Assembly (NCBI GenBank): GCA_003153555.1
Contig: PLZS01000185.1
Coordinates: 137,249 to 201,248, forward strand
Length of the DNA: 64,000 nucleotides
Source: Candidatus Melainabacteria bacterium
GTDB taxonomy: Bacteria > Cyanobacteriota > Vampirovibrionia > Obscuribacterales > Obscuribacteraceae
Direction of reading: 5' to 3'
Made by a program: the position numbers and the translations under genes. A model generated the notes under the pieces. The model was not told the DNA's origin, searched no databases, and saw nothing but the letters and a program-made list of their open reading frames with translations. Below, piece after piece: positions 42,323 through 51,491 of the stretch (positions are counted from its first letter, which is position 1; every line of letters starts with the position of its first letter).

Positions 42323-43343
42323 CATACGAAGTTATTCCTTTTTCTCTTATAACCCACCAAACAACCGAACCGCATCCTTCTGGTTGTGGATATAGAATGC
42401 GGTCGTCCTTGATACCAACTAACTCGAATAGGACTTGTTTCTCTTTTAGTGCCATTTGCGATTTGCCGAATTTCGTGTACCAAAAAACTAAATCACGGTG
42501 AGTTCTTCTTCGAAGATCAGCGGTGGCAGGTAATCGATCAGTGATCGTAGCGGCTCTTTGCTTGAGTTTTTCGCTCGCTTCAAAATCATTTTCTGTAATG
42601 GATTTTATTTGTTGCTGTTGCAGAGTTGAGTCATCACCCTCAATGGTTCGGTCCCAAATCCGGACAGGAACAAACCCATTGGCCATGGAATTCAAAATTG
42701 ATACGGCTGCCTTCACCTGGTCTTCTGAAACAGTTGAGGAAACTTCGCACGAATGGAAAGCCTCCTCCAAGATCTTGTCGCACTTTTGTGTTCCTTCAAC
42801 GTTGTCCATTTTTTGAAACAGCCGCGAAGCAATGTAATATATGTTCCATGTGGCAAATTTTTCAGTTACCTGGTCTAGTTGTGAAAGAGCTTTTTGGATT
42901 GCGGTATCTGCGAGAGCCAAGTCTTGATTAGGTATTGACATCAGATCGGGCGTAGCTCCTGGTTTCTCATTCCGCTGAATAATAGAGCGGTCTTCTGAAA
43001 CATAATCGGCAAAGGATTTTAGATTGCCTTCCCATGTCCTATTTCTGCGATCAAAAGTGACACCACTTGTCGTGATGGTAGCAATGGATTTAAATTGTGC
43101 TTCCACCGCAGTTTTATCTTGTCCACCCAGATAGCGACTCGCCATCTGGAGTAAGTAGAAAGCCCGCATCTCTGGTTTCAGTCGTGCATTATCTGCAATT
43201 TGCTGTATTACTGAATCCGTTAGATTGGAGTTATTTTTCGATACCGGCTCCGTAGGCTTTGATACGTTTTGCGACGCTGCAGGGTTCGGTGAATTCAGCA
43301 GACCACTGGCAAAGGCAATTGCCAGAAAAGTTTTTTTACGCAT
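42306..43343 (-). CDS. Exported paralogue B with conserved C-terminal Cys motifs
   Basis: 345 residues. Signal peptide RKKTFLAIAFASGLLNSPNPAAS, then a body aligned along its length with paralogue A (DSVIQQIADNARLKPEMRAFYLLQMASRYLGG, RLFQKMDNVEGTQKCDKILEEAF, LRRRTHRDLVFWYTKFGKSQMALKEKQVLFELVGI). The tail RILYPQPEGCGSVVWWVIRE ... DCGMG again has GCG, VWW and CGMG. The two genes are tandem on one strand and separated by 145 bases that include an MNIO 5' remnant. It is probably the first gene of the MNIO operon. Confidence 0.75.
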   Translation of the reverse strand: MRKKTFLAIAFASGLLNSPNPAASQNVSKPTEPVSKNNSNLTDSVIQQIADNARLKPEMRAFYLLQMASRYLGGQDKTAVEAQFKSIATITTSGVTFDRRNRTWEGNLKSFADYVSEDRSIIQRNEKPGATPDLMSIPNQDLALADTAIQKALSQLDQVTEKFATWNIYYIASRLFQKMDNVEGTQKCDKILEEAFHSCEVSSTVSEDQVKAAVSILNSMANGFVPVRIWDRTIEGDDSTLQQQQIKSITENDFEASEKLKQRAATITDRLPATADLRRRTHRDLVFWYTKFGKSQMALKEKQVLFELVGIKDDRILYPQPEGCGSVVWWVIREKGITSYDCGMG

Positions 43344-43510
43344 TTAATTTTACATCCCACCGGTTGCTGGTTCCTGCATATCGGCATTCAAACCTTATGA
43401 TGTCAGATGTCGCTGATGTAAAGAGTGTACACCAGCCGAATGACAGAAAGCGACTTTCACTAGGGTTTTCCTTATGAACTTAAGTTGTTCGCACTATCTG
43501 TAGATTATGA

Positions 43511-43873
43511 ATGACAATTGCAGCGGCGCCAGAGAAAAATGAAGAGAACCGAATTTGGTTCGGCGACATATTTTCGAATGCAAATACCCGTTTTTACAGG
43601 GGTGTAAACCGCCTATTGTTTCGTGCAAACGACAAGCCACTCATCTATCAACCTTCAACTGGCGGCAGAACTCAGTGGATAGTCGACATAGATGCTGAAA
43701 ATCATTGGACCGACTGCGACGAATACTTTTTGAGAAAACGGATTCGGCACCAGTTGTTTGTTTCGATATTGAGATATTGTTTGTCCGCGAATTTTCTCAA
43801 AAGCCCTGAATCCCAAACTAATCAAGGTAAACACGTATTGTCCTTTTGTCCAGACTCATATATAAGCAAGTAA
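43511..43873 (+). CDS. Hypothetical protein, uncertain
   Basis: 120 residues, Asn/Arg-rich, with plausible globular segments (RIWFGDIFSNANTRFYRGVNRLLF, ENHWTDCDEYFLRKRIRHQLFVSILRYCL). There is no signal peptide and no recognised family. It ends 26 bases before the next exported protein's start on the same strand. No strong ribosome-binding site precedes the ATG. It may be real but could be non-coding. Confidence 0.4.
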   Translation: MTIAAAPEKNEENRIWFGDIFSNANTRFYRGVNRLLFRANDKPLIYQPSTGGRTQWIVDIDAENHWTDCDEYFLRKRIRHQLFVSILRYCLSANFLKSPESQTNQGKHVLSFCPDSYISK

Positions 43874-43899
43874 ATCGCCTTTCCCACATGTGTTCTGAT

Positions 43900-44691
43900 A
43901 TGAAAACCTTACTCACTACTTGGCTAACAATGTGTTTCCTATTTTCGACAGGATATCCAACGCGCGCTCAGGGGCTTATTGGCGCTCCCATCAAAATAAT
44001 TCATAATCCGAATGTTCCGCAACCGCCGTATCCGTACCCAGAGAACAACGCACGTCTACTCTTCAGCGTTCCGAAAAATTCGGACGCGCACGACATGATC
44101 GACATCGGTTACTCCATATCAGCAGATGGGAACATGCATGATCTTCACTTGAACAGGTCGTCAGGTGTAGACGAATTCGATTTCGACTGCCTTACAGCAC
44201 TCTTGGGTTCACTGCCATATCCAAGGTCCCTACCGGCCTCGCAAACGAAGGACATTCATTTTAGCCTTGCCTGTGGTGACAGCGGAACAACTAAAAACGA
44301 CCTGCTACGACTAAAAAATCAAAAAGTGCGGCAACGATTTCGCAAAATCAAAGTGTTCTCTTCTGACAAATTTTTTCTTCTCAACACCATTCCAGTCGAT
44401 GTTTACATTCGGTATCCCGCTCTTCTGACCGTGGATCAGTTAATTAACCAGAAAAACCTCATCGCCATTTCCAAGTCATGGTTCGACAGTCGGAATGAAC
44501 CCACATTCGATGAAATCTCGTCCAACCATCAGTTTCGCGAATATTTCGACCACTGGTCAAATTTTTTTGTTGCACATTCAAGTACTACTAAAGAAGAAGT
44601 AGAGGAATTCAGTAGAAAACTAGTGACGGATTATCCTCTCATGTTTATTCCAGCTCCTCAACAAAGAAACCCTAATCCTCGCACCAATTAG
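43900..44691 (+). CDS. Exported protein with TonB-like domain
   Basis: 263 residues from ATG 43900, giving signal peptide KTLLTTWLTMCFLFSTGYPTRAQ. The frame is open to 43846. The first ~100 mature residues (ARLLFSVPKNSDAHDMIDIGYSISADGNMHDLHLNRSSGVDEFDFDCLTALLGSLPYP) follow the strand-helix pattern of TonB-C domains. The remaining ~120 residues form an unassigned helical region. Unlike the other TonB-C proteins here, the domain is at the N-terminal side. The function is unknown. Confidence 0.6.
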   Translation: MKTLLTTWLTMCFLFSTGYPTRAQGLIGAPIKIIHNPNVPQPPYPYPENNARLLFSVPKNSDAHDMIDIGYSISADGNMHDLHLNRSSGVDEFDFDCLTALLGSLPYPRSLPASQTKDIHFSLACGDSGTTKNDLLRLKNQKVRQRFRKIKVFSSDKFFLLNTIPVDVYIRYPALLTVDQLINQKNLIAISKSWFDSRNEPTFDEISSNHQFREYFDHWSNFFVAHSSTTKEEVEEFSRKLVTDYPLMFIPAPQQRNPNPRTN

Positions 44692-45085
44692 GGCACATCT
44701 TCCTTTGCCGATTTGTTGCAGCGCCGTGCGCGGTTTTTTTGTTGAGTTCGATTTGTGGTGGCACGCGCAGCGGGTGATCTGGCTACTAGCAGTGAGTACC
44801 CTGCGTCAATCACTGAGCCCTTTGGCCAGGATAACTTCTTCAGATGCAAACAATTCTAAGGTTCCTATACAGAAGAACATACAACCCCTAGGTTATATCG
44901 AGCCGAAGTCCAATGTTCAGGTGAGCCTTATCAGCGCAGCCTTTATTTCACTAAATTCCCAGGTGGCGGGCTTCTCCCAAGCAGTTATCCGCGTCTTCAG
45001 TGGGGCATCACCCATTCTCATGTTTCTCAATATTAACTAAAGTATAGAAGTGGCAATTGCAGTATTTAAGTAACGGCAGCAAGAA
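44692..45085. other. Gene-free 390-bp region
   Basis: Frames here are not protein-like. GCGC-CGT-GCGC near 44727-44737 followed by GG and seven T residues may be a weak terminator for the preceding gene. I see nothing else. Confidence 0.4.
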
Positions 45086-45733
45086 ATGAACCGAAGTGAA
45101 ATCAAAGAACTGCTCACTGACGTCAAAGTGGTCAAGCCATGCGGTGTCCAATGGGAGACGATGACTGGGGACGAACAGGCAAGAGTCTGTGGTCAATGCA
45201 ATTTGACAGTGCACAATCTGAGTGCCATGACCGATAGAGAAGCGGCAATCTTAGTGAAGAAGCGCAAGACGGAGCGGACATGTGTGTTTTTTAGAAAAAA
45301 AGCAGACGGGTCGGTAGCTGTCGACAATTGTCCACAGCAACTAAAGATGGTGCGCAATCGACTTTTTGGAGTAGTCGCGGCTACTCTAATGTCTGTGGCG
45401 TTAGGTATTTACCTGAGTTCATCACCAACCGCTGTGACAACTCAAACCTATTTCTCGGACCCGAGGTATGGTCTCGTCGACCCGAGGTATGGACAATCTA
45501 ACGAAATCTCTCTATGGACCGATATGGGCTATGACACAGCCCGAGACATTTCACGCATCGTCACTTTGGTTTCGTTCGTAATAGTTTTCTTTTGGCCGAT
45601 GAGCAGAGAAAAGAAGGAAAGCACGCGACGAATTATCCTCGAACTGTTTGCTCTTGCGAGCGTGCCAGTTCTTATTCATATTGCCGGCACTTTCATCGCT
45701 AATAATTTCTGCGGACTCGGCGGCGGAATGTGA
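45086..45733 (+). CDS. Membrane protein with N-terminal cysteine motif
   Basis: 215 residues. The N-terminal ~85 residues contain five cysteines (C19, C35, C38, C66, C82) in a recurrent soluble module (PCGVQWETMTGDEQARVCGQCNLTVHNLSAMTDREAAILVKKR), likely metal- or cofactor-binding. Three hydrophobic segments follow (~93-110, ~152-170, ~185-207), and the protein ends FCGLGGGM. Its stop overlaps the GTG start of the next gene by four bases (GTGA), so they are coupled. A redox or metal role is suggested by the cysteines only. Confidence 0.7.
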   Translation: MNRSEIKELLTDVKVVKPCGVQWETMTGDEQARVCGQCNLTVHNLSAMTDREAAILVKKRKTERTCVFFRKKADGSVAVDNCPQQLKMVRNRLFGVVAATLMSVALGIYLSSSPTAVTTQTYFSDPRYGLVDPRYGQSNEISLWTDMGYDTARDISRIVTLVSFVIVFFWPMSREKKESTRRIILELFALASVPVLIHIAGTFIANNFCGLGGGM

Positions 45734-47550
45734 GCCTTAAGAAATCAAACAATTGCACTGTGATAACTCAGATCAAGCGAACACAATGCTTACTTGTCCT
45801 TTTACTTTCGCTGCAAAGCGCTTGTTTTGCGATTGTTCTAGATAACCAATTGGTCTCACCTGACGGGACTATCGCAACTCAAATCGAGTCGAAAAGAATT
45901 CTCTTTGTTGATTCAAAAGATAAGAAGACAATTTCAGAGATTCAATTGGATGCGCCTCTGGCGTTTCGCGCGGAAGTGTCATGGAACACGGATTCCAAGA
46001 GGTTTCTCTACACTAACCAAAGCGGCTTGCACGTAGTCGATGTTCACACCGGAAAGGAGAAAACATTTTCCGGACTATTTCCTGACTTTATGGTTCCTTC
46101 TTGGTCTGCCGATGGAAAGTTGTTGGGTTCACTGGGCGCTTATCCTGAACCAGGACAAAGACTGACTTGTCTCAAGATATGGGATGCTGAGACCGGCGCG
46201 GTAGTCGCTTCATTCAGCGACGATCTGAATAATCGATTGAATTGGTCGCCAGATGGCAAACAGGTCGCGTTGATTGATAACGAATGGACGATTAAGTTGT
46301 TTCAGATTGGCAGCGGCAAGGTGTCTGCGCACATTCAGGCAGATAGAGCCGGATTACCAACGCTTGCTTGGTCGCCCGATTCGAAATGTATCGCCGTTGG
46401 AAATATTATGACCGGTGAGGTCGGTTTATACGATACTACATCTGGTGCTTTCATCACCTCTCACGTATTCAAGGACTGTGATCTTATAAATATCAAATGG
46501 GCTCTAGACGGTCGGACCATACAAGGGCAAAAGGACTTCGATGGTAAGCTCTGGGATACTTGGGTAGTGCCGTGCCAGAGAGGAACGAACGAGATCATAA
46601 AGACCACTCGTGTCGAACTCAAGCTGGGAATGAGTGGATACATTCCCTCCAATTTAGAAGAATGCTTTACCCAACTCGACGCAGAACTAAAACCCGAAGA
46701 TGTTAAAAAGATCATTTCAGGCTCCGAGCACGACCTTTTTTTGTATCATCACGGATTAGGGATGACGCTCAGAAATAGATGGGGGCTGTGGTCTGGATCT
46801 CGGCTTGCTAAATTCTTCAACGCGATGGGGCTCTACCATCCTGATGACATTTCCATGGTCATAATTACAAGCTATTGGCGTCACAAAAATGACAAACCAC
46901 TGGATGTGAACAAGCAAATCGAGCGCTACACAGAATACTGGGAAAGGAATCAAAAACAGCAGTACGCCGAGGAACGGCGAGCAAAAACCGCAAAAGCGGA
47001 AATCACAAAGCGAATGATGAATTTAAAGCTGGTTAATTCTCAATGCCCGGTCATTGAACTGAAACATCGGAAAAGCGATGGCATCCGTGTCAGATATGCT
47101 GCCAATTTGGACGACTCAATTTTCATAACAGCAAAATACTCTTCGCCTGCAAAAGACAAGAAGGTCGCAACTGCGATTGATAATTTCTCGATCGCTTGTT
47201 ATTCATTCGACAAAAATACCAAGCAACTGAGTCGCATCTTTGCAAAAGAATTAAACTCCATTGATGGTGGCATTGTTTCAAACAATTGTGCGTATCTTTT
47301 TATGCAGGAAACAGAGGAGAGTGATTCCCATACCTCCTTCTGCCGGTTGGAACACCCTTGGCTATGGACAAAACAAGATCATTCTCGTCCAACACCGGTG
47401 GCTGTGCGCACTTGGGCAGCGGTGCTTTTGTGTCCAGTAGTTTCGACCAAGTATCATTTTTCAGTTCGTACACGTACTTTCGAGATGAAGGAGTACACGA
47501 AGATGACAAACGACTTTGCTGGATTGAACTTTCCAGCCCAGACAAGCTGA
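45730..47550 (+). CDS. Exported WD40-like beta-propeller protein, first part of a frameshifted gene
   Basis: From GTG 45730: signal peptide (TQCLLVLLLSLQSACFA) and WD40/TolB-like blades (AEVSWNTDSKRFLYTNQSGLHVVDVHTGKE, NRLNWSPDGKQVALIDNEWTIKLFQIGSGK, PTLAWSPDSKCIAVGNIMTGEVGLYDTTSG). A helical insert and further beta-rich sequence follow to about residue 535. After ~47340 this frame becomes unlike protein (PTPVAVRTWAAVLL) while the frame starting near 47325 continues sensibly to 48017. A one- or two-base indel between about 47330 and 47400 is likely. Real coding in this frame probably ends there. Confidence 0.72.
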   Translation: MSLKKSNNCTVITQIKRTQCLLVLLLSLQSACFAIVLDNQLVSPDGTIATQIESKRILFVDSKDKKTISEIQLDAPLAFRAEVSWNTDSKRFLYTNQSGLHVVDVHTGKEKTFSGLFPDFMVPSWSADGKLLGSLGAYPEPGQRLTCLKIWDAETGAVVASFSDDLNNRLNWSPDGKQVALIDNEWTIKLFQIGSGKVSAHIQADRAGLPTLAWSPDSKCIAVGNIMTGEVGLYDTTSGAFITSHVFKDCDLINIKWALDGRTIQGQKDFDGKLWDTWVVPCQRGTNEIIKTTRVELKLGMSGYIPSNLEECFTQLDAELKPEDVKKIISGSEHDLFLYHHGLGMTLRNRWGLWSGSRLAKFFNAMGLYHPDDISMVIITSYWRHKNDKPLDVNKQIERYTEYWERNQKQQYAEERRAKTAKAEITKRMMNLKLVNSQCPVIELKHRKSDGIRVRYAANLDDSIFITAKYSSPAKDKKVATAIDNFSIACYSFDKNTKQLSRIFAKELNSIDGGIVSNNCAYLFMQETEESDSHTSFCRLEHPWLWTKQDHSRPTPVAVRTWAAVLLCPVVSTKYHFSVRTRTFEMKEYTKMTNDFAGLNFPAQTS

Positions 47551-48017
47551 TCTCGTTCGTTGAGGACACAGGCCTTGGGCACTTCAACCAGAACATAATC
47601 AGATGGACGAAAGAAGAAGGCTATAGAATTGCAATCTTTGGAAACAGCTTGAAATTCGATGGGGAGTTAATAGGAGGTGGCGGAATGGAGGCACCACCAG
47701 CAGATGCATTTGCAATATCGTGCGTTTCCGCAAAGAACAAAGATATCGTTCAATGTGTTGGCGAGAGTGGGCTTTTCTCGATAGACCATGAAGCAATTAC
47801 ACCCTTGGTGAGGTTCAGAAACACAGTGCAGTTGATCAACACGGGCAAATTTCAAAGTCACTTCACGTGGACGCCTACACACATCCTGCCACTCAATGAA
47901 AACACCTATTTCATAGGCGGGCACTGGGGCGGTTGCTATCTTTTGAAGAAGGGGAAGACAGGCGCGTGGGCGATCGAATCACTAGATGATATACCAGCTG
48001 GCCGGAAGGATATTTAG
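47325..48017 (+). pseudogene. Second part of the frameshifted beta-propeller gene
   Basis: This frame is open from 47325 and reads naturally from about 47400 (HLGSGAFVSSSFDQVSFFSSYTYFRDEGVHEDDKRLCWIELSSPDKLISFVEDTGL ... FIGGHWGGCYLLKKGKTGAWAIESLDD). It has no good start of its own and completes the preceding frame. Either the gene is broken or the sequence has an indel error. The next gene begins 8 bases after its stop. Confidence 0.65.
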
Positions 48018-48025
48018 GACATTCC

Positions 48026-49219
48026 ATGAGATCCAGTCGAATAAAGTTTATTTGGCCTATTTTCAGTTTGTTATTGGGGCTGGAGTTTGGCCTTTCAAGT
48101 GCCTATGCTTCAGACAACAACAACAATCCAAGCTCTCAATGGATCATGAGAGAAAACCAAAACGGTGTCATCGAAGTGATGGATGCCGAAACAGCCAAGT
48201 ATCTAGACTCAGTGAAGACCTCTAAGCTGCCATCTCCATCGCAAGAGATGCTCGACAAAGCTCTCAACGACATCACTCGAATTCGATTCATCAATGCCGG
48301 CATGTCCAATGGGAAATTGCTCGGTGACGAAGTACAGTTTGAATCATCTGATGCAAATTTCATTGAGCAGCTCAAAGGCTTTCTAAAAATCAACAAAGAT
48401 CCGCGGTCCTTTAGGCACGATGCGTGCCTGGGAGGTCCCACGCTCGAGTTGTATTCAGGAACCCAGCGCAAGCTCCTTATCGGAATCCACCATGGCTGCA
48501 TGATTAGATGGAGCGCATGGCTCTCAGACGCTTGCCTGTTGCAGCCACGAGAATTCATCGCCTGGCTTGCGTGCCACGGAGTGACGGGACCGCAGCGTGA
48601 ATTAGAAAGATCGATGGAGCAAGCAAAGTTCGACTCAAGTGAAGCTCAAAAGGCTCGAATTGATCAGTTTGTGCAGACAATGCCCACCTCCCTGCGTGAA
48701 TTCCTCGGACTATTGCACATCGGCTACGAGCTCACGTACATGTCGGACAAATACAAAGCAATACCGGTGGCTGAGCGAATGAAAGCTGCTCGCACCGCTC
48801 TGGCTAGAGAACTTCCGAACAAATCAGAACAAATTAGCACGCTACTTGAGTGGTCAGGCGCAATATATCCCGGCGTCGCCGCCTACCGCATGTTCCCAAC
48901 CGATTTACTACTTGAGTACGAACCAGACGACGTGCTGTCGATCGTCAAATCTACTTCGCTGTCACCGCATGGGTATGTTGGAGCAAGCAGATATTACTCG
49001 TACATGGGGTTCAGAGACAAGTTCCTATATGGGTACGCACCGCTAGAAGATGCACTGAAGCAGCGGATTATCAAAGAACTCGAAGCAACTGGCAAAAATC
49101 AGGACGACATCGATGAATTTAAAGACGCCATTAAAGAATGGATGCCGCCAATACGACTGGAAAGGATCTTGGAGGAACGGCGTGAAGAAGCAGGAAAGAA
49201 GGAATCTTCCGGAAGCTAA
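48026..49219 (+). CDS. Exported protein of unknown function
   Basis: 397 residues: signal peptide (RIKFIWPIFSLLLGLEFGLSSAYA), then a mixed domain (RIRFINAGMSNGKLLGDEVQFESSDANFIEQLKGFLKINKDPRSFRHDACLGGPTLELYSG with an IGIHHGCMIRWSAW strand) and a helical C-terminal region (TPEER-like SEAQKARIDQFVQTMPTSLREFLGLL ... RLERILEERREEAGKK). It starts 8 bases after the propeller gene, so the 45086-49219 genes form one unit. No family is recognised. Confidence 0.7.
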   Translation: MRSSRIKFIWPIFSLLLGLEFGLSSAYASDNNNNPSSQWIMRENQNGVIEVMDAETAKYLDSVKTSKLPSPSQEMLDKALNDITRIRFINAGMSNGKLLGDEVQFESSDANFIEQLKGFLKINKDPRSFRHDACLGGPTLELYSGTQRKLLIGIHHGCMIRWSAWLSDACLLQPREFIAWLACHGVTGPQRELERSMEQAKFDSSEAQKARIDQFVQTMPTSLREFLGLLHIGYELTYMSDKYKAIPVAERMKAARTALARELPNKSEQISTLLEWSGAIYPGVAAYRMFPTDLLLEYEPDDVLSIVKSTSLSPHGYVGASRYYSYMGFRDKFLYGYAPLEDALKQRIIKELEATGKNQDDIDEFKDAIKEWMPPIRLERILEERREEAGKKESSGS

Positions 49220-49494
49220 GTTAAATAGCCATTCCATTGGAGTTAATAACCATTTAAAAGTGGTGAACAGAAGAAGCATCTTTTCACCACATTGCAACCG
49301 GCATGCCACTACAATTGATGCGAGAATTTTTGGTTCGTACGTGTAATCGAGATATGATCTGACAGTGACCATGCTCTGAGGTAGCGGCGATGAGCCGAAC
49401 AAAGATTTGCGTTCTTTCCCTATAGAGTGCAATAGCAGTACAGTTTGGCCTCGATAAGGAGAAGCAGCTGGCGCTGGCTTTCAAAACAAACGAC

Positions 49495-50130
49495 ATGCCG
49501 GTTAGATACAAAACCCCTGACGAGCTACTAGAATGGCAGAAGAAATTAGAACTCGGTCAAACTGAGGGTTCGCCTTTGAAGCGTCAGCAAGCTAATGCAG
49601 ATGGCAAGGGTGGTGACGGTGAAGCAGAGGTTGATGCACGATATGAATTGGCGCGTGCGTTGGTCAAGAAAGGTGCTTACGCAGAAGCCACAGAACACTA
49701 CGTATGGCTCTGGGAAAACATTCCGCGCAAACATCCGGCAATGGATGGTGTGCGGAGCTCCTTCATGATAAGCCAGATGGCTCGACTGCTCAGCAATTTC
49801 CCAGCTGCACGAGTGGCGTTTGAAAGGCTTAGAGTAGAAGCCCTCAAGTCGACATCCAAGAGTGGCGATAGAGACGATTGGATTGTTCTGAACTCGTTGC
49901 TGGGGCACGATGATGAAACACTGGATTGGTTCGACAAATCGAAGAATGACTCAAAACAGAAGGAAACCATAAGAAAATCTGATTTTGATTCGAAACATGA
50001 GATGGGCAGATTTGATATTCCTGTATCCCAGGCCACTCGTGAAGATCAAGGAACTGCACGAATTCGCTCAAGAGATCAATACATCAGTGAAAAGAAGGAA
50101 ATCAACAGGCGACGAAACGCGAGATTATGA
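49495..50130 (+). CDS. TPR-like protein, first part of a frameshifted gene
   Basis: 211 residues in this frame. Reliable coding runs from ATG 49495 to about 49975: VDARYELARALVKKGAYAEATEHYVWLWENIPRKHPAMDGVRSSFMISQMARLLSNFPAARVAFERLR ... NSLLGHDDETLDWFDKSKND. After KQKETIRK the frame loses protein character while the +1 frame continues. The break falls in an A-rich run (AAGAAAATC near 49971-49979), typical of a one-base slip or sequencing indel. It starts 275 bases after the previous gene with nothing recognised between. Confidence 0.65.
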   Translation: MPVRYKTPDELLEWQKKLELGQTEGSPLKRQQANADGKGGDGEAEVDARYELARALVKKGAYAEATEHYVWLWENIPRKHPAMDGVRSSFMISQMARLLSNFPAARVAFERLRVEALKSTSKSGDRDDWIVLNSLLGHDDETLDWFDKSKNDSKQKETIRKSDFDSKHEMGRFDIPVSQATREDQGTARIRSRDQYISEKKEINRRRNARL

Positions 50131-50368
50131 TCCTGTTCCCAAGAATGCTGCGTTGATACGCACACACTGTGAAAGATTCGGAGCGAAAGGCGCGAGAAAA
50201 GGCGCACAACTTTATGCTATCGCGGAAACAGAAAAGAAAGGGCGTACCGCAATAGACAAAATGCTTGATTTTCAGATATCAGAGTTGGGTGCTTTTATTG
50301 ATTACTGCGGAAACGCAATTCTTGAGTGGGTTGCCGAAAACAAGCTTCAGTCTGAAACTTATCACTAA
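49973..50368 (+). pseudogene. Second part of the frameshifted TPR-like gene
   Basis: This frame opens at 49973 directly after an in-frame stop and reads ENLILIRNMRWADLIFLYPRPLVKIKELHEFAQEIN, a natural continuation of the preceding helices, then IRTHCERFGAKGARKGAQLYAIAETEKKGRTAIDKMLDFQI. It lacks a convincing start. A single-base indel would join it to the frame of 49495. Confidence 0.65.
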
Positions 50369-50448
50369 GAAAAACTGTTCTAGTTCTCAGATACCGGTAA
50401 GTTAACTGCGACGACTCTACAATAGAATTCTTGACACCCATTATCTCG

Positions 50449-50688
50449 TCAGCTGTTTTGCATTAACGTGGAAGCAAACCAAAGAACAGCTGCCATTATG
50501 ACAGCAAAAATCAAGAGCTTTCGTACAACAACCAACTGATCGTCATTGACGAGATCCCCGTTTTGAACTTCATCTTGTGGCTTGGAATCAGGTAAAACCC
50601 TTGAACACTTTGGACACACGAGCACTTTGAGAGCGCAAACCGCTCCGCAGTGTCCACAGGTCTTTATCGGATCCGCGAGTTCGGACAT
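50449..50688 (-). CDS. Small zinc-ribbon membrane protein
   Basis: 79 residues from ATG 50688 (frame open to 50715). A zinc ribbon TCGHCGAVC ... VCPKCSRVLP (CxxC-x13-CxxC type) lies near the N terminus, and one membrane segment (LLIFAVIMAAVLWFASTLM) ends the protein. It is tail-anchored in appearance. The function is unknown. It is convergent with the frameshifted TPR gene. Confidence 0.72.
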   Translation of the reverse strand: MSELADPIKTCGHCGAVCALKVLVCPKCSRVLPDSKPQDEVQNGDLVNDDQLVVVRKLLIFAVIMAAVLWFASTLMQNS

Positions 50689-50809
50689 AATTTCCTGACA
50701 TGCTCTTAGAGACATTTTACACGGCCTCGCCTATGTCGGTTTCCTTTGTTTGTTCAAAAGCCAATAGCCTCCGCGGTCTGATACCCTTGGATCAACTACT
50801 CTTATTCAG

Positions 50810-51451
50810 ATGGTCACAAATGTAATGGCACTGGATTCAGGCGATGCCCACAGAGATTCGAGCTTGCTACTCAAGCAGGCCTGGGAGTGTGCATGGATTG
50901 ATAAGAAGCCAAAACGAGCAATTGGATTGCTTCGCGAAGCGTTGATCATGGATCCTCTATTTGCTGATCCACAGTTGGAAATTGCCAAGATCTGTTGCCA
51001 CCTGTTGCCAGAACGAATGGACTTGGCTGAGATCGCAATTAAATCCTTTCAAGCCGTTCGACCAGATTCAGCTGACGGACATTATTATCGGACAACAATT
51101 ACAGCACGGTTAGGCGACAGCGTAGACGCAGAGAATTACTATAGAAAAGCGATCGAACTGGATCCTTTTGATCAACGTCCATTGGGTGGGCTGGCACGTC
51201 TTCTATTAAAAGTTGGTAGATCTTTAGAGGCAATATCATTGTTGGAACAAGCGGTGGAATGGTTTTCTGTTCGCTATGGTTATGGTGAACCAGCAACAAG
51301 ATTTCTCTTAGCAGAGGCGTATGTGCAGGTTGGAGATATTCCAAAAGCCATTGAACAATGGAAGATCGTCGTGACAATACCCGCTTTGTGGCCCGAAGAT
51401 GATGAATTCAACACAGAAGCGGCGAAAAAACTTCAGCAATATCAAACATAA
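50810..51451 (+). CDS. Cytoplasmic TPR protein
   Basis: 213 residues without signal peptide. Repeats: ALLKQAWECAWIDKKPKRAIGLLREALIMDPLFADPQLEIAKIC, GHYYRTTITARLGDSVDAENYYRKAIELDPFDQRPLGGLARLLLKVGRSLEAISLLEQAVEW, and FLLAEAYVQVGDIPKAIEQWKIVV. It stands alone between divergent and convergent neighbours. Only a protein-interaction role can be stated. Confidence 0.8.
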   Translation: MVTNVMALDSGDAHRDSSLLLKQAWECAWIDKKPKRAIGLLREALIMDPLFADPQLEIAKICCHLLPERMDLAEIAIKSFQAVRPDSADGHYYRTTITARLGDSVDAENYYRKAIELDPFDQRPLGGLARLLLKVGRSLEAISLLEQAVEWFSVRYGYGEPATRFLLAEAYVQVGDIPKAIEQWKIVVTIPALWPEDDEFNTEAAKKLQQYQT

Positions 51452-51491
51452 TCGAAACGATGGAAGCGCCCTCCATTCGGAAGCATGACCA

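Noticed and set aside
44705..45040. 111-codon open frame after the exported TonB-like gene
   Set aside because: Composition is not protein-like, it has no ribosome-binding site or family resemblance, and it begins inside a possible terminator.
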